Shown: positions 26,075 through 36,059, counted from the stretch's first letter. The stretch is DNA of 64,000 bases from Lacticaseibacillus saniviri JCM 17471 = DSM 24301 (GCF_001311785.1 NZ_BBBX01000003.1:52006-116005); one strand, 5' to 3'. The notes: generated from the letters alone by a model not told the origin. Program-made: numbers and translations.

Positions 26075-27727
26075 CTAAAACTTCAAATATTGTGCTGGCA
26101 TCCACTGGTTGCCACCCAAGTTATAGTAGATATCCCCCGTTTGCCATGGTTGCGCGTTGGAGTACCTTCCACTTGGTCCCGTGTTGCAGGTAACGACCGG
26201 TGATATAGTTGCCGGCTGGGGCATCCATCATCAACACGCCGTAACCTGGGACATAGTTGATCGTCCCAACCAAGTTGACGGTTTCGATATCGGCACCACT
26301 GGTCACTTGCGTATCGTTAGCCTTAACCCATGCAAAACCATTCTTGCCATCGCGACTCAACAAGTAGTAAGTCGCATTGTTTGTGGTAGCCTTCTTGATG
26401 ACACGGACTTCACTGGTATCACTGTTGGTCCCGTACTGTGAAAAGCCGGAGCTCAAGAGGTAATACAGGGAAGCACCGTTGTTAACCTTAACCTTCAGGC
26501 TAGCAGGTTGTTGCACTGGATCATTGGAATTGTCGTTGCTGGTAGTGTCAGCGGCCTTAATCCAGCCCCAGTTACTGCCATTCTTGTTAATCAAATAGTA
26601 AACTGTGCCACTCTGTGTGGTGGCCTTTTCAACAGCAGTTGCTTGTTCGCCACTTGCTGTCGTGAATTGTGAGAAGCCGGAGTTCAACAGATAAGAGACT
26701 GCAGCACCCTTGTTCAGAGTCACGGTTTCATTAATTGCGGAACGGCTCACAACTGGATCATTATTCACGGTGCTGTAAGTCAAGCGGTTTGATTGAATCC
26801 ATGCCACAGGACTACCGTTGCGCGTCAATAAGGCCATCTCGAGGCCCTTCTTGGTTTGCGCTAACTTGCTGACGGTGAATGTTTGACCGTTGTACATCGA
26901 GCTCATGCCGAAGCTTTCAAAGCCACGAGAAGTCAGGTAGTAGACGCCGTTGACGTTGTTACCATTAACAGTCGCCTGCTTGTTAACGTCCGTCGAAGAA
27001 ACCACGGTATCAAAATCAGTACTTGGTGGTGTCACTGAACCGCCCATGTTGGTGTAATACTTAGATACCAAGTCATAGAACTGATTCATGTCATAGCCAT
27101 ACTTGGCAAAATAACCAACGGGATCACTGTGGTCTGTCCCACCCAAGTAGTTTGAGACATCCGCGTGTGACCACAATGTGCCAGTTCCGTTAGACTTGGC
27201 GCGCGTTAATGGCAACCCGTATTGCTTCAACAAGTAGGCCGTGTAGTAGGCATCATTGTTCACTGACTTAGCAAAATCAGCTGTTGAATGGGAGTGGACT
27301 AATTCGATATGAATGTAGCGCGCGTTGGCAAACCCACCGGCACCCCATGTGATGTAATCTGTGGGTGCGATGTTCACGATGTTGTTGGCATCGACGAACG
27401 CGTGCACATAGGCCCCGATGTTGTTCCATTCACGCTGCATATACGTGATTTCGTTCCAGATAGTGGATGCATCGTTAGCGGTATCGTGAATCACGACCCC
27501 TTCAGGCTTACCCACACCATTGCGGTAACCTTGCTTAACGGTAAATGTCGACTTCTGGGTCGAAATTTTGGCTGGTTGGTAACCGTTTTGGCGATCATAT
27601 CATTGATGGCGCTGGCTGCGTGAACCGTCTGAGTTGGTGCCGCAGTGTTGCTCACTGTTGCCATGATGGCAGGTGCAACTAAGGCACTTGCGAGGGCAAC
27701 TGTCGTCAAGAGTTTCTTGGCTTTCAT
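26075..27727 (-). CDS. N-acetylmuramoyl-L-alanine amidase with wall-binding repeats, repaired
   Basis: Full gene from ATG 27727 needs two one-base repairs: T4 to T5 at 27586-27589 and C5 to C4 at 26134-26138. Product about 550 aa: signal peptide ending QTVHAAS; Amidase_2 domain with zinc-type residues in VIHDTAN, LWSHADVS and DHSDP; three or four repeats of the kind LYYLLSSGFSQYG; a final SLAP repeat (NYVPGYGVLMMD to NLGGNQWMP). It would cleave peptide stems from glycan in the wall and is exported. The 3' untranslated region carries three modular hairpin repeats. Autolysin or bacteriocin-like lysin cannot be told apart. Confidence 0.85.
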
Positions 27728-27841
27728 GATTTCATTTTCCTTCCAAATTATAATCCATAGTGACGGCATCACCTGCACACATCAATCATACGATACGATC
27801 ATTACGCGGCAAAGCGTGTCATCAAATTGTTATCGAATTGC

Positions 27842-28891
27842 TTAGTCAGCTTTGACAATCACATACTGACTGTCAATCCATTGGTCGCCGCCCAAGTTAT
27901 ACCAAGCGTGGCCATCCACAACGGTCTTCTTGAAGACGCGCCAAGAAGTCCCGTGAGTCAGGCGCTTACCGGTAAAGGTGCGATCGGCAGTGGCCTTGTT
28001 CCAGATGGCAATGCCGTAACCTGGGACATAGTTCACTTTCGCCACGCCATTAAATGGTGTGGTTTGTCCAGGAACGACCACTTGGCCTGCACTGGCCCAT
28101 TGGTTCTTACCCAAGTCATACCATGTTGAGCCATCCGCTAATGTCACTTCGCGGTTAGCACGCCAAGTCGTATTTTGAGGTAAGGTCTGGCCCGTTGCCT
28201 TGCGCACACCAGTGAAGGTGTTATAGATGGTTGCGCTACTTGCGGCAACGGCAACGACCTTATTGACAGTCTTGATCTGTGGATCGTATTGCGCCAAGTT
28301 ATTCTGTTCGATAACCCGATTCAATTTGGTATTGTAATTAGGATCAGTGGCATAAGTCCCGGTTAAGGCCTTCGTTGCATCCTTATAGCTTGTGGTGTTT
28401 TCCATCCAAGCGCCCTTATAATACTGAGGATTCCATGACCCAGGGCCTAAGCGTAACTTCTTCGCATTGTCCGTGAAGGATTCAAAGAAGCTTGGGTACT
28501 TCCGGAATTGCGCATTGATGGTGACATACTTGCCCGCATTGGCATCCCATTCTTGGGTTGGCATGGTCACGGTTGCGCCGGTCCAGCCTTCACCCTTCTT
28601 GATTCCAAATAAATTATAGTTAGGTGCTAAGGCTAATTGTGAGCGACCCCAGTCAGATTCCAGGATTGCTTGCGCCATTTGAACACTTGGATATAACCCA
28701 TATTGCAGCGCACATTTTTGTGCATGAGCTTTAATTTTATTAATGAAGTCTTGTTGATATGATTGCGTTGCGTAACTAGTCGTTGGTGTTGAAACATTGA
28801 CTGTTGCTGCCTGTACGTTTGCAGGTACGGCTGCCAGTGCTGTACCGCCAATTGTTGAGATAAGGCCTAGAAAAGCTAATGTCTTTTTCAT
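27842..28891 (-). CDS. Exported N-acetylglucosaminidase with SLAP repeats
   Basis: 349 aa from ATG 28891 (MKKTLAFLGLIS, signal peptide to about residue 27). Glucosaminidase domain of the LytG/Acm type: AQAILESDWGRSQLA with the catalytic Glu, then NYNLFGIKKGEGW. Two or three SLAP repeats follow, the last with NYVPGYGIAIWN and NLGGDQWIDSQY. It hydrolyses the glycan strand of peptidoglycan and stays bound through SLAP domains. Intact frame. Separate transcript from the amidase, sharing the same repeat type. Confidence 0.9.
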   Translation of the reverse strand: MKKTLAFLGLISTIGGTALAAVPANVQAATVNVSTPTTSYATQSYQQDFINKIKAHAQKCALQYGLYPSVQMAQAILESDWGRSQLALAPNYNLFGIKKGEGWTGATVTMPTQEWDANAGKYVTINAQFRKYPSFFESFTDNAKKLRLGPGSWNPQYYKGAWMENTTSYKDATKALTGTYATDPNYNTKLNRVIEQNNLAQYDPQIKTVNKVVAVAASSATIYNTFTGVRKATGQTLPQNTTWRANREVTLADGSTWYDLGKNQWASAGQVVVPGQTTPFNGVAKVNYVPGYGIAIWNKATADRTFTGKRLTHGTSWRVFKKTVVDGHAWYNLGGDQWIDSQYVIVKAD

Positions 28892-29143
28892 TTCAGTTTT
28901 TCCCTCCGCTTTCTTCTCCCATGCTAACAAAAATTTGCCTATACAACAATTCATTCGTCATGATGTAACTCGATTGAAACATTGACGTAACGTATCATTT
29001 GTTCTTTTATTACAATTCAACTCATCAGGACTTATTTTCGCAAAATTGCTGGGTGGGTATAGACTTTTTATGCGTTCAGGTATTTCTTTATGTGTAAGTC
29101 ATTCGGCCGAATCCTTACACACTAACCTGAGGAGGTAATTCCC

Positions 29144-29353
29144 ATGAGTCGTACACTTGAAGCCCAAATCGTCACTTACACCTTCGCGAATCCAGCAGAT
29201 CCCGAATACAAGGTGACGCGCCGCTTGAACAATATCGATACCAAGGCAACCGATCAACAGATTCTCACGATTGGTCAAGCCTTTGCCACCCTCGTTCCCG
29301 GTGATATCTTGATTGAAGCTGTGCTCACACAGCAGTCCGCCATCGTTAAGTAA
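29144..29353 (+). CDS. DUF1659 family small protein
   Basis: 69 aa with GAGGAGG upstream. The pattern RRLNNIDTKATDQQILTIGQAFATL is that of DUF1659 proteins, found in Bacilli next to DUF2922 proteins as here. Soluble; biochemical role unknown. First gene of a two-gene unit 50 bp apart. Confidence 0.8.
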   Translation: MSRTLEAQIVTYTFANPADPEYKVTRRLNNIDTKATDQQILTIGQAFATLVPGDILIEAVLTQQSAIVK

Positions 29354-29402
29354 TCCCGCGGGCTAACTCATCACGATCACCCCACTGTTAGGAGGAAAGA
29401 TC

Positions 29403-29633
29403 ATGAAGCAAATCATCTTTACTTTCAAATCCAGCGACAATAAGACCAAAACCATTCGCCTGAGTGCCTTCTCCGGGCCACTCGATCCCCAAGTCGCACA
29501 AAACTTTCTGGAGACACTGGTAGCCACTGACATCGTGCGTAAGAACGGTGTCAGCTACTTCACCCAACCGGTGAGCGCAAAGATTGTCACCACAACCACT
29601 GATACTGTCTATAAGGCAGCGGAGGAAGAATAG
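29403..29633 (+). CDS. DUF2922 family small protein
   Basis: 76 aa, AGGAGG before ATG. FTFKSSDNKTKTIRLS...LDPQVAQNF fits DUF2922, partner of DUF1659. The pair sits beside a sigma factor gene and a possible ComK-like gene, a combination seen around late-competence or stress regulons in some Bacilli; here that link is inference. The stop codon TAG forms the first bases of a modular hairpin repeat. Confidence 0.8.
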   Translation: MKQIIFTFKSSDNKTKTIRLSAFSGPLDPQVAQNFLETLVATDIVRKNGVSYFTQPVSAKIVTTTTDTVYKAAEEE

Positions 29634-29749
29634 AGCGTGACAATCCCCGCTCAGCATTCGAGCACTAACGGACTTTGAGCAACATGGCGCACTTTGCCAT
29701 GGGCGAAAAGTGAGTTAGGTGGAGATTGTTGGGGATTGGAACGCGTTTA
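29633..29749 (+). repeat. Modular hairpin repeat, type 1
   Basis: Starts at the DUF2922 stop (TAGAGCGTGAC). Outer AATCCCC/GGGGATT, then CTAAC/GTTAG, ACTTT/AAAGT, apical CATGGC/GCCATG. Sense-oriented with the gene. Confidence 0.7.
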
Positions 29750-29773
29750 AAGTGCGAAGTCACATGTTTATGT

Positions 29774-29885
29774 TGCGAGCAGACCCGGGTAACAATTGAG
29801 TACTAGCAGACTTTGAACGTGGTGCCAGTCATGGCACGAGTGAAAAGTAGCTAGACGGAGATTGTTGGATCTGGGAGCACGTTTA
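29774..29885 (+). repeat. Modular hairpin repeat, type 1 variant
   Basis: Outer CAGACC/GGATCTG, AACAAT/ATTGTT, then CTAGC/GCTAG (where other copies have CTAAC/GTTAG), apical TGCC/GGCA. Second unit after the DUF2922 gene. Confidence 0.65.
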
Positions 29886-29941
29886 TCCCCAAAAACACAA
29901 CTACAATCACTCACTTCTCTCACGGCATCACCCACACAAAT

Positions 29942-29986
29942 AGGGTCGGGGCAAACCAAAATGGTTTGCCTCGGCCCCTTTTTTAC
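29942..29986 (+). terminator. Terminator of the DUF1659-DUF2922 unit
   Basis: GGGTCGGGGCAAACC / GGTTTGCCTCGGCCCC with TTTTTT on the plus strand; also separates it from the convergent sigma factor gene. Confidence 0.9.
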
Positions 29987-29989
29987 GGA

Positions 29990-30532
29990 TTATTGTTGTG
30001 CCACCTGCAAGTATTTCTTAGCGATTTGTTTGCGAATCGCACTGACCCGCTGTTTGGACAGGCCTAACTGCGCCATAATCTCAACATTACTGAGCTGATC
30101 GTAATAACGCAAAATCAGGACTTGGCGTTCCACTGGCGTCAGGTGCGCGTACAATACCGTCACCAGTGAGTTGGTTTGGACAATGTCACTCGCCAGGTAT
30201 TCATGCGCAGTCAACGTGGCACTGGCCTCTTCCGACACTTCAGGCGCAATCTGACTGCGCCGATACTGCATCATGCGGTGTTTCAATAATGTTTTATAGA
30301 CGAACGTCCCTGCTAGCTTATTGAACTTATGCTGTTCTGCCTCGGTCACAACCGGATCGCGATACTTCACATAATAATCGACGTAGATTTCAATGCCATC
30401 GTGCACCTCATCTTCGTAGCTGGGGCTGTTGCGCGGAATCGCCAATCGTGCCAGCGCGCCGTACACGACACCCTTGTTGCGCAGATACAGGTTAAAGCCT
30501 TCGACATACCGATCAAGCATGATAATCGACAC
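29990..30532 (-). CDS. Sigma-70 family factor, alternative
   Basis: 180 aa. A region-2-like helical part (residues 15-90) and a clear region 4 HTH (LTPVERQVLILRYYDQLSN, VEIMAQLGLSKQRVSAIRKQ). Length is close to ECF/SigH-like factors such as ComX/SigH of lactobacilli; no anti-sigma gene adjoins. GTG start at 30532 with GAGG nearby. Position next to a ComK-like gene and DUF2922 suggests a competence or stress regulon; not shown by sequence alone. Confidence 0.75.
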   Translation of the reverse strand: MSIIMLDRYVEGFNLYLRNKGVVYGALARLAIPRNSPSYEDEVHDGIEIYVDYYVKYRDPVVTEAEQHKFNKLAGTFVYKTLLKHRMMQYRRSQIAPEVSEEASATLTAHEYLASDIVQTNSLVTVLYAHLTPVERQVLILRYYDQLSNVEIMAQLGLSKQRVSAIRKQIAKKYLQVAQQ

Positions 30533-30720
30533 CTCTGCGACCGGCCAGCTGGTCCAGTCGCTGTTATTTCACCATCGATGTTGATGCGTTAAGCATAATC
30601 GGTTGTCACGATGCTGTGAATATCGCAACGTCGGCGCACAAACCGCGTCACAGCGGCCTGTCTATTTTGATATCGAACAAGCAGTGCATGCGCCCCTATT
30701 CTGGCAGGCTTGCGGCGCTG

Positions 30721-31494
30721 TCATTGCGCAAAAGATTTCTGGCGCATCATGTCGACAAAGTCATTGGCCATGCCATAGTGGGCCCAGTCCGGATTCAACA
30801 TGGCCAACTGGTCAATCACATGCCTCACACCATCGCGCGTCAGCTGCCAGGTCGAGGTCGCCACTCGCGGCAGGTTTTCAAGCAGCACAACAGGCTTTAG
30901 TCGATGCATCATTTCAGAAATCGCATCCTGATAAGAAAGGGCCACCACCGTCGCGAATTGAAACAGATTGGTCAGTTGGCGCAACGGCATGGTGGTCGGC
31001 AATTGAATACTCAGCGGATGTGCTTGATCCAATGTGATGATCAAGCGCTTTTTGGCCGTGTATTGCCACTCTTGCAAGAGATGGCCGCTCACCCAGATGG
31101 CATCGCGATGTTTGGCACTGGATAAAGCAAAATAATATTCCCCGTTTAGGACAGTGACAGACGGTGATGAGCGAAAGGCTGTCTCAAAGCCCAGCAGCTC
31201 GAGTGCCGCCTGCTCGATATAGCGAAGCCACAAGACGAGTGGCCCCTGCAGATCAATCAGATGTGTCATCATGCTATGGGCGTGTTGATTGGTCAAAAAA
31301 GTCCCATGTGTGCCATCGATGACTAGCGCATGGGCTCGCGGATGATTGGTAATCGGAATAACAACAAGCGTGGTGATATCGAGGACAATATCGGGAATGA
31401 AAGGTAATGTGTCGAGTTGTTCCAGAAGACTCACGTTCTCAAGCGGTGTCGGCGACGGGCAACGGAATGCGGTGTGGCACTTAACCTCGTACAT
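30721..31494 (-). CDS. Possible ComK-like regulator
   Basis: 257 aa from ATG 31494, with GAGGAGG before it; the longer in-frame start lacks an RBS. The central part (VIDGTHGTFLTNQ, SSPSVTVLNGEYYFALSSAKHRDAIWVS, HPLSIQLPTTMPLRQL) follows the order of elements in ComK proteins (SSxxYF..PT.S.....W.S.......G..L.LP.S...). The C-terminal 60 residues are extra. ComK is the master activator of DNA uptake in Bacillus; lactobacillar homologues exist. Assignment is from pattern memory and is moderate at best. A sigma factor gene follows in the same direction. Confidence 0.5.
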   Translation of the reverse strand: MYEVKCHTAFRCPSPTPLENVSLLEQLDTLPFIPDIVLDITTLVVIPITNHPRAHALVIDGTHGTFLTNQHAHSMMTHLIDLQGPLVLWLRYIEQAALELLGFETAFRSSPSVTVLNGEYYFALSSAKHRDAIWVSGHLLQEWQYTAKKRLIITLDQAHPLSIQLPTTMPLRQLTNLFQFATVVALSYQDAISEMMHRLKPVVLLENLPRVATSTWQLTRDGVRHVIDQLAMLNPDWAHYGMANDFVDMMRQKSFAQ

Positions 31495-31596
31495 ACTTTG
31501 ACCTCCTCGGTTGAATTGCCACAATTGTAAGCCCTTTAATGTTGCATTACCACAACTTTTGAAATCACGCGTAATAGCAGTACATTTGCGCACATA

Positions 31597-31630
31597 AAAA
31601 CGCCCAGAACAATAAGATTCTGGGCGTTTG
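31597..31630 (-). terminator. Terminator after the 31641-32300 gene
   Basis: AACGCCCAGAA / TTCTGGGCGTT with minus-strand TTTTT, 10 bp from the stop codon. Confidence 0.9.
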
Positions 31631-31640
31631 CGGTTTATTT

Positions 31641-32300
31641 TTATGCAGGAATTTGCAGGCAAATCTTAGCTGAAAGCCGCATTTGTTCAAGTGGATTATT
31701 CATTCGCAATGTCATCTGTAGTTGAGAAAGAATGTCTGTTGGCGACAATGCGACGTTCATCGCCATGACCTTTTCGTGAACATGATTAGCAACTTCACGG
31801 GTTTGACTCGCGATGTCACCCGTGTAGATGCGATCACGACATGTGTAGTAGTCCGCCACGGCCTGATCAACTGTGTAATGCGCGACCCAAGTGCCACGAT
31901 TTTCGGAACGTGAGATGAAGCCCTTGAGTGCCGTATTCAGCTTATCAGCTAACTCACGTGATTCCTTCACTTCATAGCTCTTGTCCTTCCACAGTGCCGC
32001 GATACCTTCACCCGCAACAGCGATATCAAGGCAGCCATGGAGTAAGTGACTTGTTGCATCATAGAACAGTGGCAACAACCGATTCATGCGCACTAACAAG
32101 TTTTCATACGTTGTCACGTCACGCTTATCACGGAGTTGTGCAGCGTATTTCTTGAGTTCTAATTCATCAATCAATTCGGGTTCCACGACTTGTGGTTGCG
32201 CACTACCATCGACTGGATTATCGTTCAGTATCAAGTCGACTGTCCTCAATAATGCATTGATCTTCATGTCGTCCAGTGTAATGCCGCCTACTTTATCCAT
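31641..32300 (-). CDS. Unknown soluble protein
   Basis: 219 aa, helical, no signal peptide or membrane segment. Contains clusters such as RDKRDVTTYENLLVRMNRLL and FISRSENRGTWVAHYTVDQA; no family recognised. Monocistronic with a strong terminator. No neighbour explains its role. Confidence 0.6.
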   Translation of the reverse strand: MDKVGGITLDDMKINALLRTVDLILNDNPVDGSAQPQVVEPELIDELELKKYAAQLRDKRDVTTYENLLVRMNRLLPLFYDATSHLLHGCLDIAVAGEGIAALWKDKSYEVKESRELADKLNTALKGFISRSENRGTWVAHYTVDQAVADYYTCRDRIYTGDIASQTREVANHVHEKVMAMNVALSPTDILSQLQMTLRMNNPLEQMRLSAKICLQIPA

Positions 32301-32425
32301 ATTGCGTACCGCTCCCTTGATTTATTTTTTAGTACTCTTTAAGTCTAACCTGGTTGTGTTTTATCGCACAATCAAAACGCTAGTTATCCTCATTATTAAT
32401 AATCAAGGGTGCTGGTAACAAAATA

Positions 32426-33418
32426 TTACTTGAGATATTTTTGCGGAATAAATTGATCGCCACCGATATTCACTAATTCAGTGCCACGGATATAGACGCG
32501 GTAATAGGCCCGCCAGCGGGTACCATTATGAAGATAGTGATTGAGGTAGCGTCCTTCACCGTTCAATAGGTTCACACTGCCGCGGCCATGAGTGTTGATG
32601 CTGACCACACGTCGATAAGGCTGTCTGCGCGTCGCTAAGGTATATCTGAACGCCCAATTGGTGAAGATCCCATCGACACCTAGACCGACCACAGAACGCA
32701 CATCACTAGGCTCATGGCGATTGCTGAACCAAGGGTAAATCTGTTGGTGCTGCGCGCGCACACGGTTGATTTCAGCTCGACTTAACCCTTCATAATAAGG
32801 ACCAAAGGAATTCACCCAGCGATGGTGATTGAGAAAGGCAGGTGTTAAGTCTGCCCCACCATTCACCAGCAACAGTACCGGCACTTGTGGTTGTAATACC
32901 TTCAATCGCGCCAAAGAGTTCGGCACAAAAGATTCATAATAGACGCGAGAAGTTAAACCATATTTCTTCACCAAGTTAACTAATTTCGGCTCCATACTCA
33001 ATGCACCACCAACAGAACGGGTCTCAATCATGAAACGCACCTTGGGATTGCGCGCGTATCTCGTCAGGATCTGTTCGAGTGAATGGAGGTGTTCCTGTTT
33101 ACTAATTGACAATCGTTGCAATTGCGCCCATGTTGTCGACCGAATATCATCTGGGACGCCGGTCAATCGCTTGGTGGTTTCATCATGACTGACGACCAGC
33201 ACACCGTCAGAACTCTGTCGCAAGTCCAACTCGATATAGTCAGCATCATCGGCAATGGCTCGGTCATAAGAAGCAAAGCTGTGCTCGACAATTCCTCGCG
33301 TGTGATCATAGGTTTCGCCGCGATGCCCAAGAATCGTGAAGCCACTGCCAAACGCAAATACAGTACCAAGAAAGACTGTGAACGCCAATACCCGCATCTG
33401 TTTACCCAAGTTATTCAT
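32426..33418 (-). CDS. Glycerophosphodiester phosphodiesterase with SLAP domain
   Basis: 330 aa from ATG 33418 (MNNLGK; an upstream start at 33457 is possible, and RBS spacing is poor for either). Hydrophobic N-terminus is a signal or anchor. The GDPD fold follows: HRG near residue 30, HSFASYDRAIADDADYIELD, SSDGVLVVSHDE. The C-terminal 60 residues form a SLAP-like repeat (YRRVVSINTHGRGSVNLLNG to NIGGDQFIPQKYL). It would hydrolyse glycerophosphodiesters, perhaps lipoteichoic-acid breakdown products, at the cell surface. SLAP plus GDPD is an uncommon fusion. Confidence 0.85.
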   Translation of the reverse strand: MNNLGKQMRVLAFTVFLGTVFAFGSGFTILGHRGETYDHTRGIVEHSFASYDRAIADDADYIELDLRQSSDGVLVVSHDETTKRLTGVPDDIRSTTWAQLQRLSISKQEHLHSLEQILTRYARNPKVRFMIETRSVGGALSMEPKLVNLVKKYGLTSRVYYESFVPNSLARLKVLQPQVPVLLLVNGGADLTPAFLNHHRWVNSFGPYYEGLSRAEINRVRAQHQQIYPWFSNRHEPSDVRSVVGLGVDGIFTNWAFRYTLATRRQPYRRVVSINTHGRGSVNLLNGEGRYLNHYLHNGTRWRAYYRVYIRGTELVNIGGDQFIPQKYLK

Positions 33419-33491
33419 CTCCTGTTTCCAAACTAGCCATATCTTACCACGAGACATCAGAAAAGCTATGCAGAAATACTTTTGAGAGAAC

Positions 33492-33521
33492 AAAAAAGAC
33501 TCCTCAGAGAGGAGTCTTTCT
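33492..33521 (-). terminator. Terminator of the S-layer-type gene
   Basis: AAGACTCCTC / GAGGAGTCTT with minus-strand TTTTTTG, 16 bp after the repaired stop codon at 33537. Confidence 0.9.
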
Positions 33522-33536
33522 TCAAGTTAATGACGA

Positions 33537-35524
33537 CTACTGTAACTTAGCGTATGTGCCATCAACCCATTGGTTACCACCAAGGTTGTACCATGTTGTA
33601 CCGTTAACGGATGTCTTAGCAAAGACCTTCCATGAAGTACCATGTGCTAACTTCTTGGATGTAACGTCTGCAGCTGGCTTGCCCCAGATTGCGATACCGT
33701 AACCAGGTACATAGTTAACCTTAACTGTACCATCGATCTTTTCGATTTCGCTACCTGTGTTACCAGGCTTTGTAGCAGAAGTGTATTGAGCTTGGATCCA
33801 TTGATCGCCGCCTAAGTTGTACCACTTTTCACCGTTGATTGTAGCGGTCTTGTAGTACTTCCATGCTGTACCGTGTTGTAACTTAGTACCAGTGATCTTA
33901 CGGCCATCCTTGTATGTGTTCCATACAGCGATACCATAACCAGGTACGTAGTTACGTAAACAGTACCAGTTTCATTAGTAACAGTACCTTCATCAGTACC
34001 ACTTACAACAACAATCAAGTTCATGGTAGTTGTGTAACCATTGGCGTTTGTAGCAGAAACCTTAACTGTGTAAGTACCAGCCTTGGATGTGTCAACCTTA
34101 CCATCAACTGTCATTGAAGTGAATGGAATAGCTGCTGTATTCTTTTCAGATTGAACAGCTGTCACAAGCTTAGATAAGTCAAAAGTATCGCCAATCTTAA
34201 CTTCATCTGGGTAAAGGTAACTAGATGAGGTAACCTTTGTGCCATCAACTGTAAATACAGGAGAATTAGCAATTTCATCAGCAGACTTCACAGTGAAAGG
34301 AACCTTAACTGTAGCCGTCTTACCACTTGTTGAGTTTGTGTAAGAAACTGGAACAACGTAGTTACCAGCAATTAACTTACCGTCTTTGTCAAGAGCGTTA
34401 ACAGACTTCAAACCATCCTTGTAGTTAAGAGCTGTAGGTTCTACAGCAGTTGTGTCATCACTACTTGCAAAGCCTTGTAATTCAGTAGCTTTAACAACAC
34501 CTTGTAATGAATTTTCAGCATCTGTCTCGGAACCGCCAACATTAGCTGTAGGTGTTTGTAAACTTGTTAAGGAAAGTGTAGCACCGTTTGCCAATGTAGC
34601 ACCATTCCAAGTGAAGAATGGTTGTGCCTTAGAAGTAGCATCGTAAACATTGATGTTACGTGTGATAGACATAGTAGCAACGCCATCTTTAACAACAGGA
34701 GCTGGATCAGTTACTTCAACACCATTGTTCTTTAATGTGACAACGTCACCATCTTTATAACCAGAAACAGTAAAGGTGTAAGTTTGCTTATAAACACCAG
34801 CACCAGCTGGGAATACACCAGTAACAGCAACGCCCTTACTGTCGGTAACAGCAGCAGACACAGCCTTGAAGTCAACCTTAGCGCCCTTTGCATCTGTCAA
34901 GGAAACATCAGGTGTAACATTAGCTGTGATGTTGTACTTGTCTAAAGAATCGCCAGCCTTGGCAGTTGTGTCAGGGAAGGCAGATGTCAGAGTCTTCATG
35001 GAGTCTGCATCTGATGCCTTGAAGTTAAATGTTACTTGAACTGTGTTTGAAGCTACAGTTGACTTTGTAGCAGCGTCAGCAACAGTTAATGTAACAGGCA
35101 ATGTAACAGATTCTTTATTGGTTTGGGCATTTGCAACCTTAGCCTTAAAGTCATCACTAGTTAAGCCAGAGCCAGCAGTGAATGTGTATGTGTACTTTGT
35201 TTGATCGTGTTGTACGATACTACTTGCCCAAGTCCAGTTAGGGTTCTTAACAGTGGTGTACATTGCTGAAGCAGAAACCGCATCCCAACCGGTAAGTGTT
35301 GTACCAAGTGCATTAGTAATATCACTTACTTTTGTTGTATCAGCATTTGCATTTTGGATGTTTGTTGCAACAGCCTTTGCTTGTGCTAATACATCATCAG
35401 CTTCAGCAGCTGAAACAGTTTGTGCAGGTGCGATTGAAGCAACTGCTGCAGGTGCAGCGATTGGAGCAACAGCTAACAATGCAGCAGCTGTTACGCCAAG
35501 ATACTTAAGTGAAGATTTCTTCAT
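33537..35524 (-). CDS. Putative S-layer or major surface protein with SLAP repeats, repaired
   Basis: From ATG 35524 the frame encodes a signal peptide ending QTVSAAE, then a long Thr/Ala/Val-rich, Lys-containing region with Ig-like repeats (TFTVSGYKDGD, TVTNETG). It shifts near 33952; adding one T there (complement A) gives VYVNYVPGYGIAVWN and two full SLAP repeats to the stop at 33537, total about 662 aa. Frame repair is supported because the shift falls inside the SLAP motif. A strong promoter (35570-35598), short leader and bulky exported product fit a highly expressed wall-bound layer protein. SLAP domains bind secondary wall polymers. Confidence 0.75.
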
Positions 35525-35569
35525 GTGGTATTCCTCCTCAAATCTCATAATTAATTGATACCAGAACGC

Positions 35570-35598
35570 ATTATACCATGCGAGGTATTCCTAAACAA
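35570..35598 (-). promoter_or_regulatory. Promoter of the S-layer-type gene
   Basis: Minus strand TTGTTT, 17 bp, TATAAT; predicted transcription start about 35563, giving a leader of about 40 nt with AGGAGG (35533-35538). Confidence 0.8.
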
Positions 35599-35946
35599 CG
35601 AAAAGTCCCTTGACCACTAAGCGACTCCCGTCATCTAGCGCAATCCAGTAACAATTTAATACCAACACTGTTAGTGTACTACTTCGCCTCGTTTTCTGCC
35701 ACTATTTTTTAAAAAACAGTATCTTTGTGTCGTTTTATTGACTAATTAATGCGGTTTTTACGCGTAATTTGTAACGTATACAATTCGAATGACGTTATCT
35801 ATTCTGCTTCCACATCTTATTGTCGTTTTCTGATTACCCGCAGAAACCACTGATATTACAATAACTACTGAGAATCTGACATATTTGTCACTTCACAAGA
35901 TATGACACAACAGAAAGTTTTTATTTCAATTTCGTGTCAATTGCGC
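35599..35946. other. AT-rich intergenic region
   Basis: No coding frame. Lies between the S-layer-type promoter and the candidate small RNA; AT-rich with no strong inverted repeat seen. Confidence 0.4.
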
Positions 35947-35958
35947 TACAATGTCTTT

Positions 35959-36059
35959 GGTATTCCATACTAACCTCATAATTCACCCAAGTTACTAAGG
36001 TATAAAAGAAACACCAATATACGACCACATGTGGTCCGGCAGATGCCGGACCTTTTTTT
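35959..36059 (+). ncRNA. Candidate small RNA complementary to the S-layer-type mRNA leader
   Basis: TACAAT (35947-35952) is a good -10, with only a weak -35 17 bp upstream. A terminator (GGTCCGGCA/TGCCGGACC plus seven T) ends at 36059; no frame lies between. The expected 5' end reads GGTATTCC, 8 nt, CTCATAATT; these blocks are exact complements of GGAATACC and AATTATGAG that flank the AGGAGG of the S-layer-type mRNA (35527-35552). Pairing would mask the ribosome binding site. Transcription is predicted, not shown. Confidence 0.5.

Noticed and set aside
30546..30720. Short frames between the sigma factor and ComK-like genes
   Set aside because: Frames of 20-43 codons without RBS or conserved pattern.
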